DNA from: RGIG5612 sp045598285
Lineage (GTDB): Bacteria; Bacillota; Clostridia; Lachnospirales; Lachnospiraceae
Assembly: GCA_045598285.1 (NCBI GenBank)
Contig: JAZLLU010000022.1
Span: 1-64,000, forward strand
Direction of reading: 5' to 3'
Length of the DNA stretch: 64,000 nucleotides
Position numbers and translations under genes: made by a program. Each line of letters begins with the position of its first letter. The stretch's first letter is position 1. Under the pieces are notes generated by a model. That model was not told the origin of the DNA. It saw only the letters and a program-made list of their open reading frames with translations, and did not search any database. Below, one piece after another: positions 49,031 to 57,741 of the stretch.

Positions 49031-51106
49031 TCAACGATTCATAAACCTTCTATATAATTTTCTTGCAAAAAATAGGAAAATAAAGCTTATAACGCATAGA
49101 GAAATAAGGGAAAGTACTACCCAGAGTATAATCATAGGGGCGCTTGTCTTAGGAACTGGCTTAACTTCGTCATTAACTGGCACATATTTGTTCACTATTT
49201 TTCCTAAATCGCAGACATATAGACTAATATCTTGATCAATTTTTTCAACATTTATCAGCAATTTGTCATCTAAAAGCTGATATCCCTTAGATGTTTCAAG
49301 TTCAGTTAGTATATACTTTCCTGGATAAAGTTTTGCAGAAACTACATTTCCATTTAAGTCGCTGGCCATTTCGCATACTTTCTCACCTTTTTTCGCCCTT
49401 AGAACACCATCTGGTGTTTTAATGTCCTTTGCCGCCTTAATTTCAAATCTGGCACCTGTTATTATCTTATCGTCTGAACCTACTTTTTTGAACTTTACAA
49501 TAAACTTTTGGGCTTCATTGTAAAAATCTACCGCACTAGCTTTATCTTCCTTAATTTTGAATTCAACTTCTTCAGTATTAAGGCTATAACCTTCTGGTGC
49601 TTTCTTTTCCTTAAGATAATATGTCCCAACTGGCATGTTATATTTTATTACGCAAATTCCTCTTTCATCGGTAACAAGCATATCCTTATCTTTCATTTTA
49701 ATAAGTTCATGCTTCCAATTATAAATTTCAAATTCGGTACCCGGTTTAGCAATAACCAATTTTGAGTCATTTGCAATTTTTGTAATTGCCATCTTACCAG
49801 TTCTTAATCTGTTTTCTCCCTTAAATGAAACTGTTTTTCCTTGCGTTAAATCTTCCTTACTGATTTTCCATTCCAGTTCGCAAGCATATCCATCTTTTTC
49901 ATAGTCCTCAGGAATCTCTATTTCCTTTATTACATAATCATCATACGGAATATTTTTTAAGCTTGCCTCTCCATTCTTATCAGTAACAATCTCTTCAACA
50001 AATTCTCCAGATGCTCCTCTGACCTCAAACTTGCATCCTTCTCCATTTTTAACTGGAACGTCATCTTCTTCATACTCAGGTTTTTGCAAAGTCTTTTTTA
50101 TACTTAAATTAAATTTAATTATGTCGTCAGTTGTATTGATTACGGGACATGTAACGGACCCTTCTACATCTGTAAGTGTAGCGTTAAAAGTTTCATCACT
50201 AATATTAAAGCCCTTTGCCGCCTTTGTTTCTTTAATATAATATTTTCCTTCTGGAAGATTGTTCCAAACAATTTCTCCATCACCGTTTATTTTTTTCGTT
50301 CCATCGTCGCCTAAGGTTTGTCCAGTTGAAACCTTCTTTTTTGAAATTGCCTCATTTGCTTTATAAACAACGCTTGATTCAAATCCTCCGTAAATAGCCT
50401 CTGCAGCATAAAGCGTATATTCTGCTCCTTCTACGCTTGCACCCGCTCTTTTAATTGTTCCTTTCTCACTATCTCGTTTATTAAGAGTGATTGATCCTGT
50501 TGGAACAGTTAGTTTTGCACTAATCATTCCTATAATATCCTGATTAACGCTTTGGCCTCCTATTAAACATGCTTCGTACTCAAGATATTTAGGAAGTGGC
50601 TTTTTCATCATTGCATCATAAACAGTTTGGAAAACTGTGTGTGCTTGACCAGTATTAGAAAATCCGTATGTGTCTTTCGAATGGATATAACTTACGATTG
50701 CATGGGTAATTAAGTATTGATTCGATTCGCTTAACCCTAAAGCCTTAACCGTTGCGTCATATAAAAATACGCTAGCAGGTCCTCCGTAGCCTCTATACAG
50801 TGCTTTTATTAAGTTTTCATCAGTGCCATTGATAATAGTCGCTGTGCGTGTTCCTCCTGACGGTGCAGGAAACGATGAATTACCGCAATAAGAATATACG
50901 CCATCAATCCAAAAAAGCGGCGTTCCCCAAGAAATTCCTGATACTGCCCATGAATCGGGATACAAAAAAATAGTACCTACCGATAGATTTACATTCTTCT
51001 CTTTTGCTTGGCTTTTGGTTGGCATAGCAATAAAAATACTCATAAAGCATATAAATGTTGCAAGAAGTATTATGCCAATTTTTTTTATTATGTTTACTGT
51101 TTTCAT
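49031..51106 (-). CDS. Surface-anchored protein with SpaA (pilin-like) domains
   Basis: 691 residues from the ATG at 51106, which begins a clear signal peptide (MKTVNIIKKIGIILLATFIC...SQA). A thioester-like N-terminal domain may be present (YSYCGNSS, THAIVSYIHS), but the reactive Gln is not obvious. Four SpaA/prealbumin-like domains follow (about 160-620), each ending in a pattern such as PxGxYYxKExxAPxGY. The C-terminus has a sorting-type signal: VPKTSA, a hydrophobic helix, and a basic tail. VPKTS differs from LPXTG, which suggests a class-specific sortase. No sortase gene is in the window. Confidence 0.85.
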   Translation of the reverse strand: MKTVNIIKKIGIILLATFICFMSIFIAMPTKSQAKEKNVNLSVGTIFLYPDSWAVSGISWGTPLFWIDGVYSYCGNSSFPAPSGGTRTATIINGTDENLIKALYRGYGGPASVFLYDATVKALGLSESNQYLITHAIVSYIHSKDTYGFSNTGQAHTVFQTVYDAMMKKPLPKYLEYEACLIGGQSVNQDIIGMISAKLTVPTGSITLNKRDSEKGTIKRAGASVEGAEYTLYAAEAIYGGFESSVVYKANEAISKKKVSTGQTLGDDGTKKINGDGEIVWNNLPEGKYYIKETKAAKGFNISDETFNATLTDVEGSVTCPVINTTDDIIKFNLSIKKTLQKPEYEEDDVPVKNGEGCKFEVRGASGEFVEEIVTDKNGEASLKNIPYDDYVIKEIEIPEDYEKDGYACELEWKISKEDLTQGKTVSFKGENRLRTGKMAITKIANDSKLVIAKPGTEFEIYNWKHELIKMKDKDMLVTDERGICVIKYNMPVGTYYLKEKKAPEGYSLNTEEVEFKIKEDKASAVDFYNEAQKFIVKFKKVGSDDKIITGARFEIKAAKDIKTPDGVLRAKKGEKVCEMASDLNGNVVSAKLYPGKYILTELETSKGYQLLDDKLLINVEKIDQDISLYVCDLGKIVNKYVPVNDEVKPVPKTSAPMIILWVVLSLISLCVISFIFLFFARKLYRRFMNR

Positions 51107-51130
51107 TGTGGTCGGTATGACCGGACTAAA

Positions 51131-51168
51131 AAAGACAAAAAAGCGACACAAATAATGCGTCGCTTTTT
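51131..51168. terminator. Terminator between the ispF and surface-protein genes
   Basis: AAAAAGCGAC and GTCGCTTTTT form a 10-bp stem, with A and T runs on both sides. Confidence 0.8.
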
Positions 51169-51189
51169 AGTAAAATTGATTATATCACT

Positions 51190-51678
51190 TTAACAAAATT
51201 TTTCAATTGGTTTTTTTATTAAGACTATGGCGCTTGCTGCTATTCCTTTACCTTTTCCAGTAAATCCTAATCCTTCTTCTGTTGTAGCTTTAACACTAAC
51301 TTGATCTAATGTAAGATTAGTTGCCAAAGAAATTTTGCCTCTCATTTCAGTTATATAAGGACTAAGTTTTGGCGCCTGGGCAATTATTGTTGAATCGATA
51401 TTAACGATCTCATATCCGCTATTTCTTATAACAGATGCAACCGCCCCTAACAATTCAAGAGAGTTTGCGCCTTTATATTTCTCATCTGTATCAGGGAAAA
51501 GTTTTCCAATATCGCCTAAAGCTGCAGCTCCTAAAAGTGCATCCATAATAGCATGCAACAAAACATCTGCATCTGAATGTCCATCGAGGCCTTTCTTAAA
51601 TGGAATTTCAACGCCACCTAAGATAAGTTTTCTTCCCTTTATTAACTTATGTACATCATATCCTTGTCCTATTCTCAT
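51190..51678 (-). CDS. ispF: 2-C-methyl-D-erythritol 2,4-cyclodiphosphate synthase
   Basis: 162 residues, full length. Zinc-binding DVH (GYDVHKL) and HSDADVLLHAIMDALLGAAALGDIG are present, along with GLGFTGKGKGIAASAIVLI at the end. It performs the ring-forming step of the MEP isoprenoid pathway. It is monocistronic. Confidence 0.96.
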   Translation of the reverse strand: MRIGQGYDVHKLIKGRKLILGGVEIPFKKGLDGHSDADVLLHAIMDALLGAAALGDIGKLFPDTDEKYKGANSLELLGAVASVIRNSGYEIVNIDSTIIAQAPKLSPYITEMRGKISLATNLTLDQVSVKATTEEGLGFTGKGKGIAASAIVLIKKPIEKFC

Positions 51679-51792
51679 AATGATATTATATATTTTTAAT
51701 AGCCTTTTGCAAATTAAAGATTTTCAAAGGTGTTGTAGTGATATATTAAGTAATATATAATAATTCAAAACAAACTATTAAAGGTGTGAAAT

Positions 51793-52794
51793 ATGAAAAA
51801 AATTCTTGTTATCGGAACTGGTGGCACTATAGCCTCAAAGCAAACAGAAAGTGGCCTTGCACCTTCTCTAAGTGCTAAAGACCTGCTTGATGCAATTCCA
51901 TACGCTGCATCAATATGCGAAATGGAATGTGTGCAAGCCTTTTCGCTTGACAGCACTAATGTTCGTCCAGGTCATTGGCTTATTATCGCAAATATTATTA
52001 ATAATAATTATGATAAATATGACGGTTTTGTAATTACACATGGCACAGACACCCTCGCATACACTGCGGCAGGACTTAGTTATATTATTACAAATAGTCC
52101 AAAACCTATTGTACTTACTGGAGCTCAAAAACCTATGGATGAAGATATAACTGATGCAAAGCAAAATTTAATGGATGCTCTTTCTTATGCATGTGACGAT
52201 GGCAGCCATAATGTATGTGTTGTATTTAATGGAAATGCTATCGCCGGAACAAGAGCAAGAAAAAATTATTCAAAAAACTTTGCTGCTTTTGTAAGTATAA
52301 ATTTCCCTAATTTAGCACAAGTTCAAGATCACAAAATAATTAGATATTTTCCTGACAATATATGTGGTGATATGCATTATTATGATTACATCAACCCAAA
52401 TGTCGGGCTTATTAAATTAACTCCTGGAATGGATAACAATCTTATGCGTTATGCACTTAGTCACTATGACGGACTTGTTATTGAAAGTTTTGGTGTTGGC
52501 GGACTTCCTGAATACTCTGACTATTTTAATCAAGTAAAAGAAGCCGGAGACAATGGCAAACTTATTGTTATGACAACCCAGGTTCCAAATGAAGGAAGTG
52601 ACCTTTCAGTTTATAAAGTTGGTGCCATTGTAAAAAATAATCTTAAGATATTAGAAGCACATGATATGACTTCCGAAGCAGCCCTTTCAAAACTTATGTG
52701 GGTGCTCGGTCAAACTAATGACTTTGAAAAAGCCAAAGAATTATTTTATAGCCAAGTTAATCACGATATACTCTGCGGAGAAATTAAAGATTAA
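51793..52794 (+). CDS. ansA: Type I L-asparaginase
   Basis: 333 residues. The two threonine motifs are GTGGTIAS (7-14) and THGTDTLAYTAAGL (about 84-97), with VLTGAQKPM after them. There is no signal peptide, so it is cytoplasmic, as for type I enzymes. It hydrolyses asparagine to aspartate and ammonia. Its stop overlaps the convergent TauE-like fragment by 11 bases. Confidence 0.93.
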   Translation: MKKILVIGTGGTIASKQTESGLAPSLSAKDLLDAIPYAASICEMECVQAFSLDSTNVRPGHWLIIANIINNNYDKYDGFVITHGTDTLAYTAAGLSYIITNSPKPIVLTGAQKPMDEDITDAKQNLMDALSYACDDGSHNVCVVFNGNAIAGTRARKNYSKNFAAFVSINFPNLAQVQDHKIIRYFPDNICGDMHYYDYINPNVGLIKLTPGMDNNLMRYALSHYDGLVIESFGVGGLPEYSDYFNQVKEAGDNGKLIVMTTQVPNEGSDLSVYKVGAIVKNNLKILEAHDMTSEAALSKLMWVLGQTNDFEKAKELFYSQVNHDILCGEIKD

Positions 52795-53161
52795 GTAAGA
52801 TCATTAATATACCAGAAACAAAAAGGAAAATCGTTACAACAAACCTTACTATTTTTTCTGGCAGAATGTTGCAAATCTTCATTCCACCAAAAAGTCCGAT
52901 TAACATGAACGGAAAAAGTATTGCTGTTCTTTTTAGTATTCCGACGGTTATTATTCCAATACATGAATAAACAATTATTCTAAAAACATTTTCGATTAAA
53001 AAAAGTGCACTAATATTCGCCTTAAATTCTTCTAAAGAACTCGTTGTCTTCTTTACATATGCCGCAAGAAATGTTCCTATTCCAAAAAGTCCCGTTAGCA
53101 CACCTGATACTATTCCTATTACACAATAAGCGACTAGCGCCGCCAATATCCAAAGCCACAT
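52784..53161 (-). CDS. TauE/SafE-family membrane protein, N-terminally truncated
   Basis: 125 residues with about four membrane helices (GIVSGVLTGLFGIGTFLAAYV and LFPFMLIGLFGGMKICNILP). TauE/SafE exporters have about 250 residues in two homologous halves, and only the second half is here. An in-frame stop precedes the ATG, no ribosome site is seen, and hairpin-array element 4 begins about 85 bases upstream. The gene probably lost its first half through rearrangement. It may be non-functional. Confidence 0.75.
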   Translation of the reverse strand: MWLWILAALVAYCVIGIVSGVLTGLFGIGTFLAAYVKKTTSSLEEFKANISALFLIENVFRIIVYSCIGIITVGILKRTAILFPFMLIGLFGGMKICNILPEKIVRFVVTIFLFVSGILMILLNL

Positions 53162-53244
53162 AACTTACACATTATAATCTTCTATTTCCAATTGTGCAAA
53201 AAGTATATAATGCATCAATGAAAATATTCAGACAACTTTTATTT

Positions 53245-53640
53245 TAACAACCCTGAATTTATATAGCTCGCGAAGCTGACGTCGCTAGCGCTGTGTATGG
53301 GCGCGCGACGTCCTTCGCTACTTGCGGTGGCTAACTTTGACCAACAGTACATGTTCTTTCGAGTGCCACCTTAGTTTATTTACTCTTCCACAAATAGGCT
53401 TGCTGTGGAAGAGTAATTTTTATTTAAGGAAAAGGCCAAATTACTCTTCCAAAGAAGACCATTAATCTGGAAGAGTAAATATTTTAAAAAAAATAGAAAA
53501 AGTTACTCTTCCAGAAAGGAGGTTAGTTGTAGAAGAGTAATTTTAGGAAAATTTATTGATAAAATTACTCTTCCTTATGAGTTACTTTCATGGAAGAGTA
53601 AAATGCACTTAAGTGCTTCACCGCCTTCACGAGCAAGCAG
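53245..53640. repeat. Hairpin-array element 4 (four tandem hairpins, ACTCTTCCA word)
   Basis: It starts with CCTGAATTTATATAGCTC, like element 2, then GCGAAG..GACGTCGC/GCGACGTCCTTCGC (53270-53318) and GGTGGC/GCCACC (53326-53370). Four tandem hairpins follow with ACTCTTCC words and their inverses (53381-53599), period about 62 bp, nearly identical to array B of element 2. The right flank differs and is short. It fills the 53162-53694 gap between the truncated TauE gene and the ASCH gene. Confidence 0.8.
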
Positions 53641-53694
53641 CCCTACAAATACTGATTTATCACAGCAATCAAATTGCCGTTTACCGTAATATTA

Positions 53695-54120
53695 TTAGCA
53701 ATGGTAAACTACTTCAAATTCTTCGCACACAACTTTTGAGTGTTCGTTGAATTTTTTATTAATTGACGTAAGCTCATCTGTTAAAAAATTAATATGAACG
53801 TCTCTCCAATATTCTAAAGACATATCTCCCTCGCCTTCCTTGAAGGCATGTTCTTTTGAAACTTGATTAAATTCTGTTACATAGATTTTCGTAGTTTTTA
53901 TTATGCATACTGCTTCTTCTTGTGAGTTTAAGATAACGCTATAATCGCCTACTTTAGGTAAAGGCACATCATTATTTATGTATAAATCATATGCTGAACA
54001 TGTTGCAGTTTTAATACCTTTAATAACTAGGCTTGCCAATTTATCAGGTGCCTCACTAAACGCCCACGCTTCGTAAGTTCCTTTTAAGCCTGATTTTTCC
54101 CATAATTCTTCTGCTTTCAT
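53695..54120 (-). CDS. ASCH-domain protein
   Basis: 141 residues with the ASCH beta-barrel pattern: PDKLASLVIKGIKTATCSAYDLY (about 25-47), then GDYSVILNSQEEAVCIIKTTKIYV and EGDMSLEYWRDVHINFLTDE. ASCH proteins are thought to bind RNA, and some are amidohydrolases acting on acetylated cytidine. This one is close to the YqfB/YtfM-type stand-alone group. No operon partner is apparent. Confidence 0.85.
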   Translation of the reverse strand: MKAEELWEKSGLKGTYEAWAFSEAPDKLASLVIKGIKTATCSAYDLYINNDVPLPKVGDYSVILNSQEEAVCIIKTTKIYVTEFNQVSKEHAFKEGEGDMSLEYWRDVHINFLTDELTSINKKFNEHSKVVCEEFEVVYHC

Positions 54121-54158
54121 TCACTTCCTCTTTTTATTATTCATATTCGAAATTGAAA

Positions 54159-54192
54159 AAAGAGTTGACACAAATGTATCAACTCTTTTTTA
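54159..54192. terminator. Terminator of the tRNA-Val/tRNA-Met unit
   Basis: AAAAAAGAGTTGA and TCAACTCTTTTTT form a long stem, directly downstream of the minus-strand tRNA pair. Confidence 0.9.
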
Positions 54193-54193
54193 G

Positions 54194-54267
54194 TAGCGAG
54201 AGGGGGATTTGAACCCTCGACACCGCGGGTATGAACCGCGTGCTCTAGCCAACTGAGCTATCTCGCC
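54194..54267 (-). tRNA. tRNA-Met (CAT anticodon)
   Basis: 74 nt. The cloverleaf has anticodon stem CGCGG/CCGCG and loop TTCATAC (anticodon CAT). D-loop AGCTCAGTTGGCTAGAGC and T-arm GGGTTCAAATCCC are standard. The G1-T72 end is a wobble pair. An Ile-lysidine tRNA also carries CAT, so Met is the likelier but not the only reading. Confidence 0.85.
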
Positions 54268-54268
54268 G

Positions 54269-54341
54269 TGGGACCTACAGGGCTCGAACCTGTGACCCCC
54301 TGCTTGTAAGGCAGGTGCTCTCCCAGCTGAGCTAAGATCCC
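54269..54341 (-). tRNA. tRNA-Val (TAC anticodon)
   Basis: 73 nt. The acceptor stem is GGGATCT/AGGTCCC, the anticodon stem CCTGC/GCAGG, and the loop CTTACAA (anticodon TAC). It lies one base upstream of tRNA-Met in the same transcript. The remainder of the 54121-54408 gap holds only their terminator and leader. Confidence 0.94.
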
Positions 54342-54408
54342 AAATGCGCATTTCGAACGCGCCCCGTTAGTATAATAAAATACTGATGCATTGTCAACAA
54401 TTTGTCTA

Positions 54409-55149
54409 TTAATTTGGATATTTTTTCATTCCTGATATTTTGTGAAGGCTTCTTTTATGCATACGCTCAATCTTTTCAATTATTTCTGGTGCAACGCCTG
54501 ATTCACTTCCATTTTCTAACGAATTTAAGTACTTATCTAAATCTGAATACAAAATTCCCATTTCGCCTTCATCGGTTTGGCCTTCTTCTAAACCTGCTGA
54601 TGGAGCCTTTGTTCTAATATTTAATGGAGCATCTAAAAATTCTAAGAATTCATACACCTCACCTACTGTCAAGTCTGCAATAGGATTAAAGTCTGCTCCG
54701 CCATCTCCGTATTTTGTATAATAACCAACATAAAGTTCGTCTTTATTTCCAGTTCCTGCAACCAATCTATTTTCGGTTTGCCCTATCGCATAAAGAGTTG
54801 TCATTCGAAGACGCGGATTTATATTCTTGACGGCATCAGAAGAAAGATCCATATCTATTCCTTCTAGCAAAGCTTTTCTAGTATCCGTCAAATCCACATT
54901 TCTAGTTTCTATATCAAACTGCTTTGCAACTTCCATTGCGTCAAAAGTATCTTCTCCAAAATTTCTAGCAGATGCGCAAGGCATAATTACACCAACTGTA
55001 TTTTCGCATGCTTTCTTACATAAGATTCCTACAAGTGCAGAATCTTTTCCTCCAGAATTACCGTAAATAATTCCTGATGCATTCGCATCATTTATTAAAT
55101 TCTTTATCCAATTTACTCTTTTTTCTAGTTCTTCTTTGTAATCTCTCAT
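54409..55149 (-). CDS. nadE: NAD synthetase
   Basis: 246 residues with the pyrophosphatase loop SGGKDSALVG (about 30-39) and the NAD-synthase features TGNKDELYVGYYTKYGDGGADFNPIADL. It lacks a glutaminase domain, so ammonia is the nitrogen donor. It converts deamido-NAD to NAD. It is monocistronic, with a terminator between it and pta. Confidence 0.95.
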   Translation of the reverse strand: MRDYKEELEKRVNWIKNLINDANASGIIYGNSGGKDSALVGILCKKACENTVGVIMPCASARNFGEDTFDAMEVAKQFDIETRNVDLTDTRKALLEGIDMDLSSDAVKNINPRLRMTTLYAIGQTENRLVAGTGNKDELYVGYYTKYGDGGADFNPIADLTVGEVYEFLEFLDAPLNIRTKAPSAGLEEGQTDEGEMGILYSDLDKYLNSLENGSESGVAPEIIEKIERMHKRSLHKISGMKKYPN

Positions 55150-55158
55150 AATTAAAAA

Positions 55159-55192
55159 TGAAGGGGCTCATGTTTCGAGCCCCTTTTCATTA
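55159..55192. terminator. Terminator between pta and nadE
   Basis: AATGAAGGGGCTC and GAGCCCCTTTTCATT form a long stem, ending the pta transcript on the minus strand. Confidence 0.88.
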
Positions 55193-55203
55193 TCTAAAAA
55201 TTA

Positions 55204-56202
55204 TTATTCATTAGCTGCACGAACTACACACATTGCAATATTTCCAACTAACTCCGAAACAGGGGCCGAACGTGAGCAGTCAGAAGCAATCTTCTTGAAT
55301 CCTTGAAGGAATGGTCCTGGTGCATCTGCTTTTGCAAATTGCTGAACTAATTTAACACCAATATTTCCAACGTTGATATCTGGCCAAATAATGATATTAG
55401 CTTTTCCGGCAACTTCACTTTCTCTTTTAACTTTTTTAGCTGCAACCTTAGGATCAATTGCTGCATCAAGTTGGAATTCACCGTCAATTTTAAGGTCAGG
55501 TCTTCTTTCGTTAGCGATTCTTACGCTCTCTCTAACATCGTCAACCATCTCATGTTCCATACTTCCATCTGTAGAGAATGAAAGCATAGCGCATCTAGGC
55601 TCCCAACCTAATAAACCTTTAACTGTCTCACATGCTGAGATAGCAATTGAAGCTCTTTCAGCTGCAGTAGGTTTTGTACAAACAGCACTGTCACCGAATA
55701 ATAAGTATTGTCCTTCACTTCCTTCAAAGCCAGGAATAACAAAAAGGCCTGTTGATGAAGCTGTGTCAATTCCATCCTTAAGTCCGATTATTGTGCTTGC
55801 ACCTAAGATAACTTCACCTGTTGTATGTGTAAGGCCTGCGAAAGTAACATCATACTCGCCTACGCATTGAAGAATCATTGCTGTATACATAGGGTCTTTA
55901 CTCTTTCTTGTAAGAGATTTAAGACTAAGCATATCTGAATATTCAGCAATATATTTTTCAAATGCTGCTGCCTTTTTTTCTTCATCATTGTTATCGAATA
56001 TTTCCATTCCAGAAATATCTACGCCAAATTGGTCTGCAGCTGCCTTAATTTCAGCAGGATCACCAACTAAAGTAGCTTTGCAAAATCCTTGTGTAACAGA
56101 CTCATAAGCAGCCTGAAGCATTTTTTCTTCAGTTGCTTCTGGAAAAGCTACTCTTTGAGGATTAGCTTTAGCTTTTTCGAAAATCATTTCCATTAAATCC
56201 AT
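55204..56202 (-). CDS. pta: Phosphate acetyltransferase
   Basis: 332 residues, the compact form without the N-terminal regulatory domain. Typical segments: RVAFPEATEEKMLQAA, PMYTAMILQCVG, GEVILGASTIIGLKDGI and IIWPDINVGNIGVKLVQQFAKADAPGPFLQGF. It turns acetyl-CoA into acetyl phosphate, the energy-yielding exit for acetyl-CoA formed by the aromatic pathway. Acetate kinase is not next to it. An ACP-like gene lies on its downstream-promoter side. Confidence 0.95.
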   Translation of the reverse strand: MDLMEMIFEKAKANPQRVAFPEATEEKMLQAAYESVTQGFCKATLVGDPAEIKAAADQFGVDISGMEIFDNNDEEKKAAAFEKYIAEYSDMLSLKSLTRKSKDPMYTAMILQCVGEYDVTFAGLTHTTGEVILGASTIIGLKDGIDTASSTGLFVIPGFEGSEGQYLLFGDSAVCTKPTAAERASIAISACETVKGLLGWEPRCAMLSFSTDGSMEHEMVDDVRESVRIANERRPDLKIDGEFQLDAAIDPKVAAKKVKRESEVAGKANIIIWPDINVGNIGVKLVQQFAKADAPGPFLQGFKKIASDCSRSAPVSELVGNIAMCVVRAANE

Positions 56203-56227
56203 AATAATTGTCTCCTAATAAGAAATA

Positions 56228-56256
56228 TAGCCACTCCCACGTTAATGGGAGTGGCC
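56228..56256. terminator. Hairpin between the ACP-like and pta genes
   Basis: GCCACTCCCA and TGGGAGTGGC form a perfect 10-bp stem in the gap. There is no long T run, so it may be a partial terminator or processing site between cotranscribed genes. Confidence 0.6.
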
Positions 56257-56269
56257 ACGCGTTTAATAA

Positions 56270-56518
56270 TTATTCTTCGCAAAGTTCTGCAATATAATCA
56301 GCAGCGTCAGCAAATGTAGCTTTTCTGTTGAATTCCATATAAGGAACTTCTACATCATACTCATCTTCAAGTGCTGTTGTAAACTGTACGATATTAGCAG
56401 ATTTGCACTGTAAATCTTCTTTGAAGCGAGTCTCTGGTCCTAATGTGCTAGGGTCAAGACCGAACATCTTTACAGCTTTTTCAATTAGTAAATTAATAAC
56501 TTCTTGTTTGAACTCCAT
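56270..56518 (-). CDS. Acyl-carrier-protein-like protein
   Basis: 82 residues, an acidic four-helix ACP fold. The usual DSL attachment motif is replaced by KSA, with S40 in LQCKSANIVQFTTALEDEYD as the probable phosphopantetheine Ser. A second helix DVEVPYMEF follows. This is not the canonical fatty-acid ACP. GGAGAACCC precedes the ATG. It stands between a cupin gene and pta. Confidence 0.8.
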   Translation of the reverse strand: MEFKQEVINLLIEKAVKMFGLDPSTLGPETRFKEDLQCKSANIVQFTTALEDEYDVEVPYMEFNRKATFADAADYIAELCEE

Positions 56519-56544
56519 GAATTGGGTTCTCCTTTCGTGCTAAT

Positions 56545-56901
56545 TTATTTTGCTGGTGGTAAAAGAACTACTAACATCTGTGCTGTGTCAGGACCGATGT
56601 TTGTAACGCATTTAGGTGAACCAGCTGCAATATGAACGCTGTCACCAGCTTCAAGAACTGTTTCAACACCATCTTCACCTTTGAACTTCATTGTTCCGTG
56701 AAGAATGTAATAAATTGATTCTGATTGGTTAGAAGCGAACTCTGTGCCGCCACCTGCTGGAAGGAAATGTGTTAAACCATTAATAAGTTGTCCTCCATCA
56801 ACATCAGCTGGATCATGAAGTCTTGTGCATTTGCACTCATTATGACCTGGAGCTGTGTAGGTATAATAACCATCTTTTTTTGTGATTTTGTAACCAGCCA
56901 T
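56545..56901 (-). CDS. Small cupin-domain protein
   Basis: 118 residues from the ATG at 56901 (AGGAGG upstream); a longer frame to 56994 is without a ribosome site. It is a single cupin barrel, with GLTHFLPAGGGTEFASNQSESIYYILHGTMKFKG for motif 1 and DSVHIAAGSPKCVTNIG for motif 2. Metal ligands are partly atypical (no HxH in motif 1). Function unknown. It is cotranscribed with the ACP-like gene. Confidence 0.8.
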   Translation of the reverse strand: MAGYKITKKDGYYTYTAPGHNECKCTRLHDPADVDGGQLINGLTHFLPAGGGTEFASNQSESIYYILHGTMKFKGEDGVETVLEAGDSVHIAAGSPKCVTNIGPDTAQMLVVLLPPAK

Positions 56902-56997
56902 TTTAAAAATCCTCCTATAAAACTTAAAAATTAAACGTTTAATTAGTTCTTGCGAACTGCATTTAAGTATAGCACATTCTATACTAATATACAAAGG

Positions 56998-57555
56998 TCA
57001 GATTGAAATTTTGCGTATTTTAAAAACACAAATAAGTACAACTGCCGCAATACATGCCACCATCACCACTATATAAATCCAGGTTGCCGGATAAACGAAA
57101 TCCAGATAGTTAAGAAGGAGCATAAATGAGTTTGCTGCCATATGGCAAACCATTGTAGATGTGATATTTTGAAACTTTTCGTTAAGATAGCAAAATAGCA
57201 CGCCAACTATGAATGCATATACTCCCTGCATAAGATTCAAGTGATAAAATCCAAAAAGAGCTGAACTTATAAGTGCGCTAACCCAAAAGTTAAGTTTTAT
57301 TCTTAAAAGTCCAAATATTAATAATCTAAAAATAAGTTCTTCTAAAATAGGTGCTATAAATACTGTGCTTACTATTATCCAAGCTGTAGAACTTTGATAA
57401 ACCACCTCTTCAACTGCGCTATAACTTCCCAATATATTATCGATATGCATAAAACTCACAAGAATGCTAGCGCCATGCGACGCTAACACTCCAAGTAAAA
57501 TACATAATAAATAATATAAAGGATGCTTAAAAATATATTTATTTTGCGGTTTCAT
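56998..57555 (-). CDS. CPBP-family intramembrane metalloprotease (CAAX/Abi type)
   Basis: 185 residues with five or six membrane helices. The catalytic EExxxR appears as LEELIFRLLIFG (about 70-81), followed by FGFYHLNLMQGV (His ligand) and the third-motif stretch CHMAANSF. Bacterial members process or protect against peptides such as bacteriocins. Its start touches the stop of the small membrane protein gene. Confidence 0.9.
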   Translation of the reverse strand: MKPQNKYIFKHPLYYLLCILLGVLASHGASILVSFMHIDNILGSYSAVEEVVYQSSTAWIIVSTVFIAPILEELIFRLLIFGLLRIKLNFWVSALISSALFGFYHLNLMQGVYAFIVGVLFCYLNEKFQNITSTMVCHMAANSFMLLLNYLDFVYPATWIYIVVMVACIAAVVLICVFKIRKISI

Positions 57556-57719
57556 TAGAATATCTTAAAGACAAGTGACAAAACTAAGAATGCTGCCACT
57601 GCTACCAATACAGCAATAACTACGATTGTCCAAACAACTCGAGTTGTTCTTTCTTTTTTTGAAATTTGTTTTCTTTTATTCTTGTTTGCCTTATATTCGT
57701 CTACTTTTGCCTGACTCAT
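57555..57719 (-). CDS. Small single-pass membrane protein
   Basis: 54 residues from the ATG at 57719 (GGAGGAGAGG upstream). The first half is very basic (KANKNKRKQISKKERTTR), then comes one membrane helix (VVWTIVVIAVLVAVAAFLVL). No family recognised. It lies between the U32 and CPBP genes in one operon. Confidence 0.7.
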   Translation of the reverse strand: MSQAKVDEYKANKNKRKQISKKERTTRVVWTIVVIAVLVAVAAFLVLSLVFKIF

Positions 57720-57741
57720 ATCCTCTCCTCCAAAAGTCCAA

